From positions 18,144,165 to 18,208,164 of the forward strand of contig NC_067204.1 of NCBI RefSeq assembly GCF_026262505.1: a stretch of DNA of 64,000 nt, written 5' to 3'. Positions 41,276-50,655 of the stretch are shown here, one piece after another (positions within the stretch are counted from its first letter, which is position 1; each line of letters begins with the position of its first letter). The position numbers and the translations under genes are program-made. The stretch comes from Trichomonas vaginalis G3. Lineage: Eukaryota; Parabasalia; Trichomonadida; Trichomonadidae. The notes beneath the pieces were generated by a model. The model did no database searches and was not told where the DNA came from. It worked only from the letters and a program-made list of their open reading frames with translations.

Positions 41276-41683
41276 TTAAATCAAATGTTTTCTTTGCAAT
41301 AATATTTTTAATGTTGAGTAAACAATGTTGGGATCAAGTGTATCATTTTTCAGACCTTTCTGAACAGCTTCAAGCATACTGATGCATTCGACTTTTTTAA
41401 ATTGTGTCATTTCTTCGAAATCTCTTGTGACTTTTTTGATAACTTTAACACTTCTCTCTGAATCCAGACCTTTAATTTGCAACTTAATCAGGAATGAAGG
41501 AACAACACTGGAATATAACTCGATTACAAGTTCATCGAGTCGAAGATTTGGTTGTACACCACTTGTATGTGCCGGATACCATTGTGTCAAATTTTTTCTG
41601 AAATTAACTTTAAAAGTACTAAGTAAGATCATGAGATATAGCAATATATGTTTAAACCAACTTATATTTTGGTTGTACACCAC
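41276..41683 (-). pseudogene. Captured gene fragment, possibly MO25/CAB39-like
   Basis: A 135-codon frame. The first third is translated tandem-repeat DNA. From about residue 45 the sequence LDELVIELYSSVVPSFLIKL and, later, VECISMLEAVQKGLK resembles the order 'AxELY-SGLLSTLV-DLQ ... VEYIC-Q-NILFMLLKGY' in the N-terminal half of MO25, the scaffold that activates LKB1/MST-type kinases. The match is from memory, without alignment. The fragment lies wholly between transposon ends, lacks a normal start and stops early, so it is likely a transduplicated piece rather than a gene. Confidence 0.35.
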
Positions 41684-42116
41684 TTGTATGTGCCGGATAC
41701 CATTGTGTCAAATTTTTTCTGAAATTAACTTTAAAAGTACTAAGTAAGATCATGAGATATAGCAATATATGTTTAAACCAACTTATATTTTGGTTGTACA
41801 CCACTTGTATGTGCCGGATACCATTGTGTCAAATTTTTTCTGAAATTAACTTTAAAAGTACTAAGTAATATCATGAGATATAGCAATATATGTTTAAACC
41901 AACTTATATTTTGGTTGTACACCACTTGTATGTGCCGGATACCATTGTGTCAAATTTTTTCTGAAATTAACTTTAAAAGTACTAAGTAAGATCATGAGAT
42001 ATAGCAATATATGTTTAAACCAACTTATATTTTGGTTGTACACCACTTGTATGTGCCGGATACCATTGTGTCAAATTTTTTCTGAAATTAACTTTAAAAG
42101 TACTAAGTAAGATCAT
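41550..42116. repeat. 121-bp tandem repeat, 4.7 copies
   Basis: Units begin (GGTTGTACACC) at 41550, 41671, 41792, 41913 and 42034. The last is about two-thirds long. The copies are almost identical; one difference is a T for G near 41866. The homogeneity points to very recent expansion inside the transposon. Confidence 0.95.
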
Positions 42117-42270
42117 TTATTTTTGCATAATATAATGCCAATATGGTTTCTTTTGATTTTATTTCATTTATAAGCAAATCAGATTTACCCAAAAACTCCA
42201 CTCCATAAGCGTTCATTTGCTAAATTAAAAAGTGACAATGGGCTAGTCTGTCCCTTTCTCAAGCATCATG

Positions 42271-42851
42271 TAAGTCTGAGTATCACTAACAACAAAACTT
42301 AATGAAAAATCAATAAATATTGCAATAGACTCTCAAACTAATGCATTAAGTTGATACATTAAATTTTAGTTGAATTAGAACTATAAAATGCATGTTTTTT
42401 AAGATTACAAAATAATATAAAGCAAGATTAAAGAAATAACTCAAAATCTATCGAACTGCTCGTAGGAATTTTAAAAATGATAAACTGGTGGACTAAATTG
42501 ATTGAGAGGATTTAAATTAACCTAATTTTCTAGCTTTTTTTCTTTTTAAGAGTTGAAAAAATATTGAGAAGGCATATAAATTCTAAATCCGTATAAAAAA
42601 TAATTCAATTTTAAAATCATAAAATTGAATTGAGAAATCTTCTACCAAATATGATATTAATTATAATTTAGCTATTAATTAATTTAGTAAACTGCCAGCA
42701 ATTGAATTGAGTGTCACTTTTATTATAGTTCAATGAAACTCTTATTTTATTAGAACTCGTATACTACATATAAAGTACATATAAAAATGCAAAATAAAAA
42801 TACGAAGTGACAATTTTTTACGTCGGACCACCGATTTTTGTAAAGTGTTGG
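42271..42851. other. Upstream region of the uL16 gene
   Basis: AT-rich spacer of about 580 bp with no gene seen. The GC content rises sharply at the ribosomal gene. Confidence 0.55.
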
Positions 42852-42860
42852 TCAGCCTTT
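42852..42860 (+). promoter_or_regulatory. Initiator-like TCAGCCTTT before uL16
   Basis: TCA at 42852-42854 and CCTTTT lie 8-16 nt before the ATG. This resembles trichomonad initiator elements with a CCTTT motif at the start site. The exact start is not known. Confidence 0.45.
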
Positions 42861-42867
42861 TCGCGTT

Positions 42868-43497
42868 ATGGGTCGTCGTCCAGCTCGCTGCTACCGTTAC
42901 ATCGGAAACAAGCCATATCCAAAGTCTCGCTTCTGCCGTGGTGTCCCAGATCCACGTATCATCCGTTACGAAACAGGCACAAAGACAGCTCATGCTAAGG
43001 ATCTTCCAATCTGCTGCCGCCTTATCCTCCTCGAGCACGAATGCGTTTCCTCTGAAGCCCTCGAAGCATCTCGTGTCAGCTCCAACAGATACATGATGAA
43101 GACAATGGGCAAGGATGGCTACCATATCAAGATCAACCTTCACCCATTCCACGTTCTTCGTATCAACAAGATGCTTTCCACAGCTGGTGCCGATAGACTT
43201 CAGACAGGTATGAGACACGCTTTCGGTAAGCCAGAAGGCCTCGTTGCTCGTGCTAACTACAACTCCCAGATCATGACAATCCGTACAACATCTGCTGGTC
43301 TCAAGCACGCTCTCGAAGCTCTCCGCCGTGCTTCCTTCAAGTTCCCAGGCCACACCCGTGTTGTCATCTCCAATAAGGTCGGCTTCACACCATACACATT
43401 CGAGGAGTTCAAGGAGCTCCAGGCTAACGGCGCTATTGTCGACTGCGGCAACCACGTTAAGCGCGTTTACCGCCGTGGCCCAATCCCACGTAACTAA
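42868..43497 (+). CDS. RPL10: 60S ribosomal protein L10 (uL16)
   Basis: 209 residues (animal RPL10 has about 214), opening [20 protein letters not shown] as in all eukaryotic uL16. Conserved blocks [17 protein letters not shown] ([13 protein letters not shown]), [13 protein letters not shown] and the final basic RRGPI segment are present. uL16 sits at the peptidyl-transferase side of the large subunit and is one of the last proteins added during 60S maturation. Codon use is strongly biased to C-ending codons and the gene is far richer in GC than its neighbours, as expected for high expression. It stands intact between transposons and ankyrin relics. The stop overlaps TAAA. Long antisense frames over it are artefacts of codon bias. 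Confidence 0.97.
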   Translation: MGRRPARCYRYIGNKPYPKSRFCRGVPDPRIIRYETGTKTAHAKDLPICCRLILLEHECVSSEALEASRVSSNRYMMKTMGKDGYHIKINLHPFHVLRINKMLSTAGADRLQTGMRHAFGKPEGLVARANYNSQIMTIRTTSAGLKHALEALRRASFKFPGHTRVVISNKVGFTPYTFEEFKELQANGAIVDCGNHVKRVYRRGPIPRN

Positions 43498-43906
43498 ATT
43501 TTCGAATAAATTTATCGAATCTTAGCTCAATCAAATAACTATTATATAAGAATATTAATCTCTGTTCCTTCTTTTGACTTTATCAATCTAATGAAATTTG
43601 ATAAACATATAAACAGACATCTGCATTGGATATGAATCACAATACTCTAAAACTAACCATTCACTGTATTTTGATTCTTGTGTAAATACAGAAACGAGTA
43701 TTGTGACTCTATTATATCAGATTTAGTTAAAAAGAAATCACAGCAAGAGCGGATGTCCAAGAAAACTTTCCGCAGTCCAAACCATCAAGATCTTGGAGTG
43801 CATTACTGTTATATCTTATGAAATACGTATGAACAAGTAAATACGAAATCCCATATGAATTAGCTAGAACCTTGAGATAGATGGATTTTAACAAGCCTGT
43901 CATATC
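43498..43906. other. Intergenic region
   Basis: AT-rich 409-bp spacer; no gene is recognised. Confidence 0.55.
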
Positions 43907-45290
43907 TTAAGATATAACAAAATGATTATAACGTGCTGTAATATGAAGAGCGGTTTCTCCGCCATTATTTTTTTCATTGATATTCGCACCATGTGAAATA
44001 AGAAGTTCGATTATTTCTTTACGATTATTATATGCTCCATAATGAAGAGCTGTTTCTCCATTATTATTTTTTTCATTGATATTTGCACCATGTGAAATAA
44101 GAAGCTGGGCTATTTCTTGACTATTATTATGTACTGAAAAATGAAGAGCTGTTTCTCCATTATTATCTTTTTCATTAAGGGTGCGCCCGGGAGGATCATG
44201 TAAACTTCAGAATTTAGAACCTTAATTTGTAAGCAATAACTTGGTACCTAAATAGGTAGGAAAACTCTAAAAATATCAAAAAATACAACTTGGCTCCATA
44301 ATAATCCTGTCATGGTGGCTGTTTGTATCCCCTAGTATTTTCCTCTTGAATCTCTTTTTCTGTCGAAATTAAATTCAAATCTCAGAAGTAGAAGTGAATA
44401 ATCGACTTATTACTGCTATTATACGAATAAATAAATTCATTATATTATTTTTATTTACATAATATCTGTTTGAAGTCCATAATTCTATAAATTTTTCTTC
44501 AAAAACATTACAATCTTGATAGTTTTGATACTGTTTAATAGGTTTTTGGCACCTTATTTAGTATTTACTACGTATAGAGTCGATCTGAACTTAATTATCG
44601 GAAATTTAAAATATTTATTATAAGTAAAATCTGATTTGAAATTTATGTTTAACTACACATATCTTGCATTATCCTGAGTAGCTTTTGTAAAAATTCATCA
44701 AAAAAGATTTTAACGTGCTTTAATTTTTATTTTTTAAAATATTGCATATTATTATATAACTAGCATATTTACAAATTTTAGTGCTTTCAAAAATTTAATC
44801 CTCCTCCTCTCAAATAAACGTACATCCGGGTGGCCTGTTTTTTGCAAAAAATAAAATTTCATTTTTTATGCTTAAAAAGTCAGAATTTTTATTTGCTTCT
44901 GGGATATATGATGGCTATATCAGATGCCCATTCTTTTTGATACTCAACATTAAACATAAAACTTAGCCGTTAAGGCTCTTCTGAAAATATTTTTTTTCCG
45001 AAAAATTTTCGAAAAAAATCAAAAAATTTAAAAATCCCGAATCTGCAGGGATTTTAAAAAATTCTTTTTAGTAAAACTTAAGGATATTGTATCAGATATA
45101 TTGGTATGGGCAAATTCAATTTTAATCCAATATTCATCGAGATATTAAGTTAACGAAGCTTTCAAAATTGAGAGGGTAATCCTCCTCCTCTCAAATAAAC
45201 GTACATGCGGGTGCACCCTTAATGTGTTGTTTTGAGATATAACTAAAAGATATTGTATTCAAATAAGTATATATAAAATAATAATGAAAC
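43907..45290 (-). pseudogene. C-terminal ankyrin gene fragment split by element copy 2
   Basis: 43907-44177 on the minus strand encodes about three ankyrin repeats (GETALHFSVHNNSQEIAQLLISHGAN pattern; then GETALHYGAYNN and GETALHITAR) and ends in a TAA at 43907-43909. The coding similarity stops at the TA flanking the 1042-bp element. On the far side (45220-45260) a decayed LLxISxxN-like trace of the previous repeat is visible at DNA level, with no open frame. No N-terminal DUF3447 part is found, so this is a truncated relic. Confidence 0.75.
44178..45219 (-). mobile_element. 1.04-kb TA-flanked DNA element, copy 2 (inverted)
   Basis: Begins AGGGTGCGCC and ends GGGTGCACCCT, with TA directly outside both ends (44176-44177 and 45220-45221). 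It aligns along its whole length with the reverse complement of 32751-33794: the GATCATGTAAACTTCAGAAT end, the CTAAATAGGTA block and the two copies of the CCTCTCAAATAAACGTACAT segment (near 44811 and 45189). It is 1042 bp long against 1044 bp. No coding capacity is seen. Confidence 0.87.
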
Positions 45291-45319
45291 TTTTTTTATT
45301 AGTAAATTTAAAAAAAAAA

Positions 45320-46519
45320 TTATGAAGTCTTATTAATCTTTTTGATACAATTGACGCAAACCTTTTCTTGTTTTCCTTCGAACTGAGGCAACGATACTTT
45401 CTTAGCGCATTCCGAGCAAATGCAAGCTCCACAAACTCTGCAGTGGTGTCTTCTATTAATGAAAGTGAATTTGGAGTTGCAGATCTGGCAATTCGTAACT
45501 AAATCATCTGGGATCCAAACAGGAGCAAATTTATCGTTGTCAATTGTAGAATAAATTGGATAATAAAATGAATGAAGGTTTCTGACTGCTTCCATGAGTT
45601 TTTCTTTATCTGAGGACGATTTCATGTTGCCTCTGAAGCTCTTATCTGTTGTTAATATATCAACAGAATTCTTGAAAACATTTTGATCGGGAACATCAAC
45701 AATTTGGAACTCTCCCTTTGGATATGACCTAAGATTCTTAAATTTGTTCGATCCCGAACGCTCTCCGATCATGAGATAATCAGATAATAAAATAATTGTA
45801 CGAGGATCTTGAGTTTTACGTGAGAATTTGGTTAAATCGAATGTAACAAATAATCTTCTTGGATCTTCATTAACCAATTTGATTTCTGCTTGTGCATTTA
45901 AGTCGCGGATTGCTTGGATTTCATCTAACTCTGGATACATGATTTTCATGCGTGTAGTTTCACTAACAATGAACCTGAGACAAGTATCCATGGCTGCATT
46001 TTCAACAACACTCGATGGACAAACTTTAATTGCATTTTCAAGGAAAGAATCGAGTTTGTTTATGAAGTACAATGGCTCAACGAAGATAGTATTAAATGAC
46101 ATTTGCTTCTCTTTCTCGAAACTTGTGATGATTTCTTCGATTTCTTTATTTGCTAATCTTTGCTGAGCAATTGCCTTCCAATGCTTATGGTATCTTTGAC
46201 AATATTTCATTGAGGATTCTAAAAGATCTGGTGTAACATCAAGTGCAATTGAAAGTTTACTTGCGAAATTTTGTGAGTTTGTCATAGCAGCTTCTTTTAA
46301 TTTAATTCCGAATTCGGTAAAGTTGGACTCTAATTTCTTTAATATGCGAATCATTGGAATGAAAGGCTCGTTTTTGCCTGGTGTAACTTTTGTTTTGATC
46401 GATTTATAGAGTCTTCCTGTAATCTGTGTGGTGTGGCTTGATAAAATATTAAGTCTGTCTGTAAATTCATTTAGTAAGCCATTTGGGGTATTAGTTTTTA
46501 CTTCGGGTTGAGTTGTCAT
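45320..46519 (-). CDS. FGD-like protein: DH-like helical domain, PH-like domain, FYVE zinc finger
   Basis: 399 residues. Residues about 15-215 are helical and fit a divergent Dbl-homology (RhoGEF) domain. About 225-325 is a beta-rich PH-like region (LFVTFDLTKF ... TIILLSDYLMIGER). The C-terminus is a complete FYVE finger: WIPDD at 335, ligands Cys344/347, 360/363, 368/371 and 388/391 with standard spacing, and the RRHHCRVCG phosphoinositide-binding motif. FYVE binds PtdIns3P on endosomal membranes; with a DH-PH module this points to a Rho-GTPase activator on endocytic or phagocytic membranes. A transposon (46535-47792) ends 15 bp upstream of the ATG, displacing any earlier promoter. Confidence 0.85.
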   Translation of the reverse strand: MTTQPEVKTNTPNGLLNEFTDRLNILSSHTTQITGRLYKSIKTKVTPGKNEPFIPMIRILKKLESNFTEFGIKLKEAAMTNSQNFASKLSIALDVTPDLLESSMKYCQRYHKHWKAIAQQRLANKEIEEIITSFEKEKQMSFNTIFVEPLYFINKLDSFLENAIKVCPSSVVENAAMDTCLRFIVSETTRMKIMYPELDEIQAIRDLNAQAEIKLVNEDPRRLFVTFDLTKFSRKTQDPRTIILLSDYLMIGERSGSNKFKNLRSYPKGEFQIVDVPDQNVFKNSVDILTTDKSFRGNMKSSSDKEKLMEAVRNLHSFYYPIYSTIDNDKFAPVWIPDDLVTNCQICNSKFTFINRRHHCRVCGACICSECAKKVSLPQFEGKQEKVCVNCIKKINKTS

Positions 46520-46532
46520 TTTATAAAAAAAT

Positions 46533-47794
46533 TACCCAGATTTGCTTTACTTTTACCACTCCCCATGTAATTTCTGGGGAAAACGATAATTCATTTTTTT
46601 TATGGATGAATAGATCGTTTTCCTAGAAAGGACCTCATATCTCTGGCTAACAAGAGTGTCAGATCCTAAATAGATTATTTATCTAGTGTACAAATCCAAT
46701 AAAAAGCCTATTTTTTTGGCTTTTTTGGTGCTCATTTTTTCGAAGATCTACATGAATATGGGGAAACCATCGGATTTTTTTGGTTAACCCACATCTTCAT
46801 GTAGTCTGGACTATCTTTCCTCGAAGGACCTCTTTACGGGTGTAAAAACTCATAAAGTTCTCAAAAGATTCATTCTCGATCTCCATGCTGAAAGAATTTA
46901 CAATAAAAAAGATCTACGCATCAAACTACAGCCATAAATGAACTGAACCCTAAAGCTCAGCTCTTAGTTTATCAAAAACGTCGAAATCCTTCTCATTGCA
47001 ATCAAATTTTCAATAACTCATAAGAAAAATCGAATTTTTGATTAAGCCGATGTTATAGGTATCACAAATACTACAAACTTGAGCAATATCGAAATTGCCA
47101 GCAAAAGTTTGAAATTGCATTGCTCATATTTGTTTTGTAACTAAAAATCTGCTTATATTATTCATTAATTTTTTATATATTATTCATATACTTTAATAAA
47201 ACAATACTATTTACCTTAAAAATGAATTCATAAGTCAATATTATTTTTTTGAAAATGTATCAATTTTCGATTAAAACAACATGAGAATAAAATTTACGCA
47301 AAATTATTTTAAAAAATGGTTTTAAAAATTTACAATTGATAAGAATAAGATTGGAAGAAGTTTTGAAGTTTAATTTTAAGAAAAAAAATTCGGATATTAT
47401 TCATGGATCTAAGTAATCTGATATTTGAGTATCGGCACTATGCATAAAACATATATTTATAGTTTTTTTTGGATTTTTATGATTTTAAATATATTCAAAT
47501 TTGGCAATCCAATAGATTTTTAAAAAATAGGTAAATAAAAATAGATTACATATGCAGCAGATTTAGAACATGAAACAAATCTTATAGTGACCCAAAAAAA
47601 AATTCATGATCCAAAAAAGAAAAAAATTGGCTAAATGGGAATCAAACCTTGGCATAACGAATCATTATGTCAGATGTTTACACTACACCGGCAGTTCGAA
47701 AAATACCCTTGGTGGTTCTATTTAATAGCTACTCCCAACGATAGGCGGTGTCCCCAGCTTTCGAGAGGTGGTAAAAGTAAAGCAAATCTGGGTA
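46533..47794. mobile_element. 1.26-kb TIR element with TA target site (element 46535-47792)
   Basis: The two ends are perfect 25-bp inverted repeats starting CCCAGATTTGCTTTAC, flanked by TA on both sides (46533-46534 and 47793-47794), as for Tc1/mariner-type elements. The TIR is unrelated to those of the other elements in the window. No transposase frame is present. Near the right end (47638-47703, minus strand) lies a tRNA-like segment with GGTTTGATTCC resembling a pol III B box. Confidence 0.85.
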
Positions 47795-48223
47795 TTTCAA
47801 TCAGAAATTGAAAGGGACTCTTAACATTTGATTTTGTCATCTTGTCCCTAGATCATTATCCTACGATTTATCTGATTTGATAATTTCAAATCTTGAAAAA
47901 AAATTTAATGTTCAAACTTGATTTCCTAGTCCATTTGATTGCTAACATATATGATTTCACTTTTTTCCTACAATAATGTAGAAAATATGAAATCGAAAAA
48001 TTTCTTTCAGATCAATTTTGATCTTTTTGTAAAATTAACCAAATGTATTTAATTGCATCGCATTTTATATTATTTTAATGATGATTTATGTCAATTATCT
48101 GATAATTTTGGAAATTTTTGATAAAATTTCTTGAGATTTGTTTCATGTCAAAGAAAGAAATTAATATATGACACTAAAATAGTATATTTATATATCAAAC
48201 AAATAATAACAAATGAAATAAAG
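47795..48223. other. Intergenic region
   Basis: AT-rich 429-bp spacer. The part next to the transposon (TCAATTT on the minus strand, near 47810) could be the former FYVE-gene promoter. No gene is seen. Confidence 0.5.
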
Positions 48224-49573
48224 TTATAAATTTCCTTTCTTGAGCTCATTTTCGAACAAATGTGTGAAATCTTCCCAGTCACTATCATCTGGGATAATTT
48301 CACCAAGCTCGCACTTTCTGCTTTCGTTCCATTTAACGAATTGTTGGAAAATTTCATTTCTTACTTCATCTGAATCAACGGCAGCGAATTCAACTCTATT
48401 ATGAAGTAATTCTTTAGCTACTTTATAGTTTGAACATGTTGCCAATTGAGGAGTTAATTTATAAAGACGCATCAAGGCTTTTCTAGACTCTTTCTCATGT
48501 ATTTGAGAGTTTATCTTCGATGATACATAATTCATCCTGCAAAACTCAAATACAAATAACTTTTCCTCATCAGATAATCCATCTAATTCTTTTTCATGGT
48601 TTGAAGTAAAAGTATCGTATTGAAGTTGATCATCATTGATTTTAATTGAGAGAGCACGTGATTCTAGTTCGTTTTGTATACTTTCTTGAATATCGTAATA
48701 AATATCTTCGGCTGTGCTTCCAGAGATGTTTAATGCAAGTTCTTCGTATTCAGGAAGTGCTTTTATTTCGTCTTCTATCTCATAATAACATAAATTAAGT
48801 ACGTTTTTCTTTGATAACATCAAAAACTTCTTTAAAGCGAATTCAAAGTGTTTTCTTCTGATAGCTTCTTGTCTCCTAACTTCAGCCATTTGATCATTAT
48901 ACTGTTGATCGTATTCCTGATATAAAATTTTCATGACGTCTGAAAAAACTTGAATTCTATCGTAGTTTAATAAAATTCGCCAATTTGGATCAGTTTTAAG
49001 GATGATTGTTATGTCATCCCATCGAGTATTTATGTTTATTTGTCCTGCTTGGCTCATTTGCAATAATCTCTCTCTGACAACATCCATTGAGTGCGAAATC
49101 ATAGCTTTTTCTAACTCTACTCTTCGTTTTCTTTCAAGTATAATCCATTCGTCTAAATATCTCTCTCGACGTTTTTGTGGAGTGATAATCAAACGTGGAT
49201 CAGTATCAAAGCGCGAAGTCAATTCTGCCATAGTATATATAGCTGGAGTTCTTTGGGAAATTGGATTTAATTGTCTAGGAACAGAGCTGCTGAGCATAAT
49301 GAAAAAATTATGTCTTTCTTCTTTAATGAATTGCATCTTGTTCCACTTTTCATCAAAGCTTTCTGGCTTAGTCCATTGTGATTCTTGTGTTGCCGTATTA
49401 AAATAATAAATTCGATTTTCTTCATCTTTCATTTCTCTCCATTTTTTTTCTGGAGGGGTTTTCTCATCTTCTGGATCGGTCCACTGAGATACTCCTGTTT
49501 GCTTATTATACCAATAAGTGCGGCCGTCACTGGAAATTTGCTCGCTCCAAGGTTGCATTGTCACATTTTTCAT
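48224..49573 (-). CDS. PRPF40: PRP40-like U1 snRNP splicing factor (WW-WW-FF)
   Basis: 449 residues. Two tandem WW domains at about 8-37 (PWSEQISSDGRTYWYN...SQWTDPE) and 44-75 (WREMKDEENRIYYFN...SQWTKPE) keep both tryptophans and the central aromatics. The remainder is helical with several FF-type modules (e.g. WDDITIILKTDPNWRILLN; FEFALKKFLML; DWEDFTHLF). This WW-WW-FF order is the signature of PRP40, which bridges the 5' splice site (U1) and the branch-point protein. Trichomonads splice few introns but keep the machinery. The protein is about half the length of human PRPF40A and has fewer FF domains. It is divergently arranged with the PG-rich gene. Confidence 0.88.
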   Translation of the reverse strand: MKNVTMQPWSEQISSDGRTYWYNKQTGVSQWTDPEDEKTPPEKKWREMKDEENRIYYFNTATQESQWTKPESFDEKWNKMQFIKEERHNFFIMLSSSVPRQLNPISQRTPAIYTMAELTSRFDTDPRLIITPQKRRERYLDEWIILERKRRVELEKAMISHSMDVVRERLLQMSQAGQININTRWDDITIILKTDPNWRILLNYDRIQVFSDVMKILYQEYDQQYNDQMAEVRRQEAIRRKHFEFALKKFLMLSKKNVLNLCYYEIEDEIKALPEYEELALNISGSTAEDIYYDIQESIQNELESRALSIKINDDQLQYDTFTSNHEKELDGLSDEEKLFVFEFCRMNYVSSKINSQIHEKESRKALMRLYKLTPQLATCSNYKVAKELLHNRVEFAAVDSDEVRNEIFQQFVKWNESRKCELGEIIPDDSDWEDFTHLFENELKKGNL

Positions 49574-49937
49574 TCATCTAAAGATTAAATTGCAAAGATA
49601 AGAACAAAATACAATTTGTAATGATTTTTTAAATCAAAATCCAAACTATTATAATTCCAAAAATTTTTCGAAAATCCAAAAATAAATTGAAATTTCTAGA
49701 ATTTTATAATTAAAATATGAAAAATGAAAAAATTTTGGAAAAATATATCTAAGACTTCATTTGTTTTTTGAATTATATTTAAATGATAATTACAAAAACA
49801 TTTAATTTAATGAAAATCTATATTTTTTATTAAAAGTTCATGATTGTTATGCTAATTTCACATATGAAATCTGAAGTACAAGCATATAAGAACCATTTTC
49901 TACTAAAATCCATTATGAATGTAAGCCAAGATTTTTT
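49574..49937. other. Divergent promoter region
   Basis: AT-rich 364-bp spacer between the PRP40-like and PG-rich genes. It ends with a TCACATTT initiator for the plus-strand gene. No other feature is seen. Confidence 0.55.
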
Positions 49938-49945
49938 TCACATTT
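49938..49945 (+). promoter_or_regulatory. Initiator-type core promoter (TCACATTT)
   Basis: TCACATTT ends six bases before the ATG at 49952, matching TCA(+1)Y(T/A). The predicted 5' UTR is about 12 nt. Confidence 0.65.
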
Positions 49946-49951
49946 TTTTTT

Positions 49952-50527
49952 ATGAATTCGTTAGAAAGACTTAATACAAAAACATCTCGAGCACCTACTA
50001 TTAACTTCGAAGATATACCATACGTTGAAGTCCAGATGCCAAAGACTCCAAGAACATACAGACCTCGAAATTATTTCAAATTTGGAACTTCAGCACCTCA
50101 ATACACTATCAAACTACGCCGACCCATAAGCGATAGAACAGCAACATCAGATATTGACATACCTGATATTCGAAAAATTGGTGGGAAAAAACAAAAAATT
50201 TCTGATACTGATCGAGGTCTTTTCTATATACCAACAGAAGGACCAGATGTAATTTACACACCTCGCGTTGCTCATACAGCTAAAGGTGGGCGAATTTCAC
50301 TTCGTATTCCTGAAAAACCAAATGAAAATCCTGGACCAGGAGCATATTCACCCAAATATGATCAGCCGAAATATTTAACTACTCTGTCTCGCAGCCAATC
50401 AAATGAACTTTGGCGTGCTAATGACACTCCTGGACCCGGATCTTATAATATCGCACCACCTATAAGGAAATTTAAGCATTGGTACCGCCGATGCACAGCT
50501 CCTCCTGTAGAAAATATCATATATTAA
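49952..50527 (+). CDS. Sperm-tail PG-rich repeat (SHIPPO/STPG-like) protein
   Basis: 191 residues, basic. Two clear STPG motifs are visible in the C-terminal half: NPGPGAYSPKY (about residue 127) and TPGPGSYNI (about 157), plus a GPDVIYTP segment. Proteins with this motif associate with axonemal and other microtubules (microtubule inner proteins of flagella, and centriolar proteins). A role in the flagella or the pelta-axostyle fits. Start chosen at the ATG right after the initiator. Confidence 0.82.
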   Translation: MNSLERLNTKTSRAPTINFEDIPYVEVQMPKTPRTYRPRNYFKFGTSAPQYTIKLRRPISDRTATSDIDIPDIRKIGGKKQKISDTDRGLFYIPTEGPDVIYTPRVAHTAKGGRISLRIPEKPNENPGPGAYSPKYDQPKYLTTLSRSQSNELWRANDTPGPGSYNIAPPIRKFKHWYRRCTAPPVENIIY

Positions 50528-50635
50528 TCTTGTTTGTTTGTATAAATAATATTAAATTTACAATTTTCTCATTTTTCACAATTCAAACCATTACATTTAC
50601 ACAGTATATATGATCAAAGCATAAAATCAAATCAG

Positions 50636-50644
50636 TCACTTTTC
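50636..50644 (+). promoter_or_regulatory. Initiator-type core promoter (TCACTTTTC)
   Basis: TCACTTTTC lies 20 nt before the chosen ATG at 50656 and only 13 nt before an ATGTGA minimal frame at 50651. Confidence 0.65.
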
Positions 50645-50655
50645 TTTTGAATGTG

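Larger units (their letters stand above)
41054..42270. mobile_element. Mutator-like non-autonomous element carrying a gene fragment and tandem array (element 41064-42260)
   Basis: The ends share GAG...GGGACA...GCCCATTGTCACTTTTT, about 37 bp in inverted orientation with a few mismatches. AAGCATCATG flanks both sides (41054-41063 and 42261-42270), a 10-bp target duplication. The ends also align with those of 39209-39860, including the inner TAACCTTAAA, so both belong to one family. No transposase is present. Inside are an about 95-codon gene fragment (41276-41560, minus) and a 121-bp tandem array (41550-42116). This is the layout of a gene-capturing (Pack-type) Mutator-like element. Confidence 0.85.

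Noticed and set aside
41550-42116. Satellite or CRISPR array
   Set aside because: Contiguous 121-bp units without spacers, confined to a transposon.
42742-43525. Long antisense and offset frames over the uL16 gene
   Set aside because: They arise from the strong codon bias of the ribosomal gene.
47638-47703. Functional tRNA on the minus strand
   Set aside because: A- and B-box-like blocks are present but the T, anticodon and acceptor stems do not pair.
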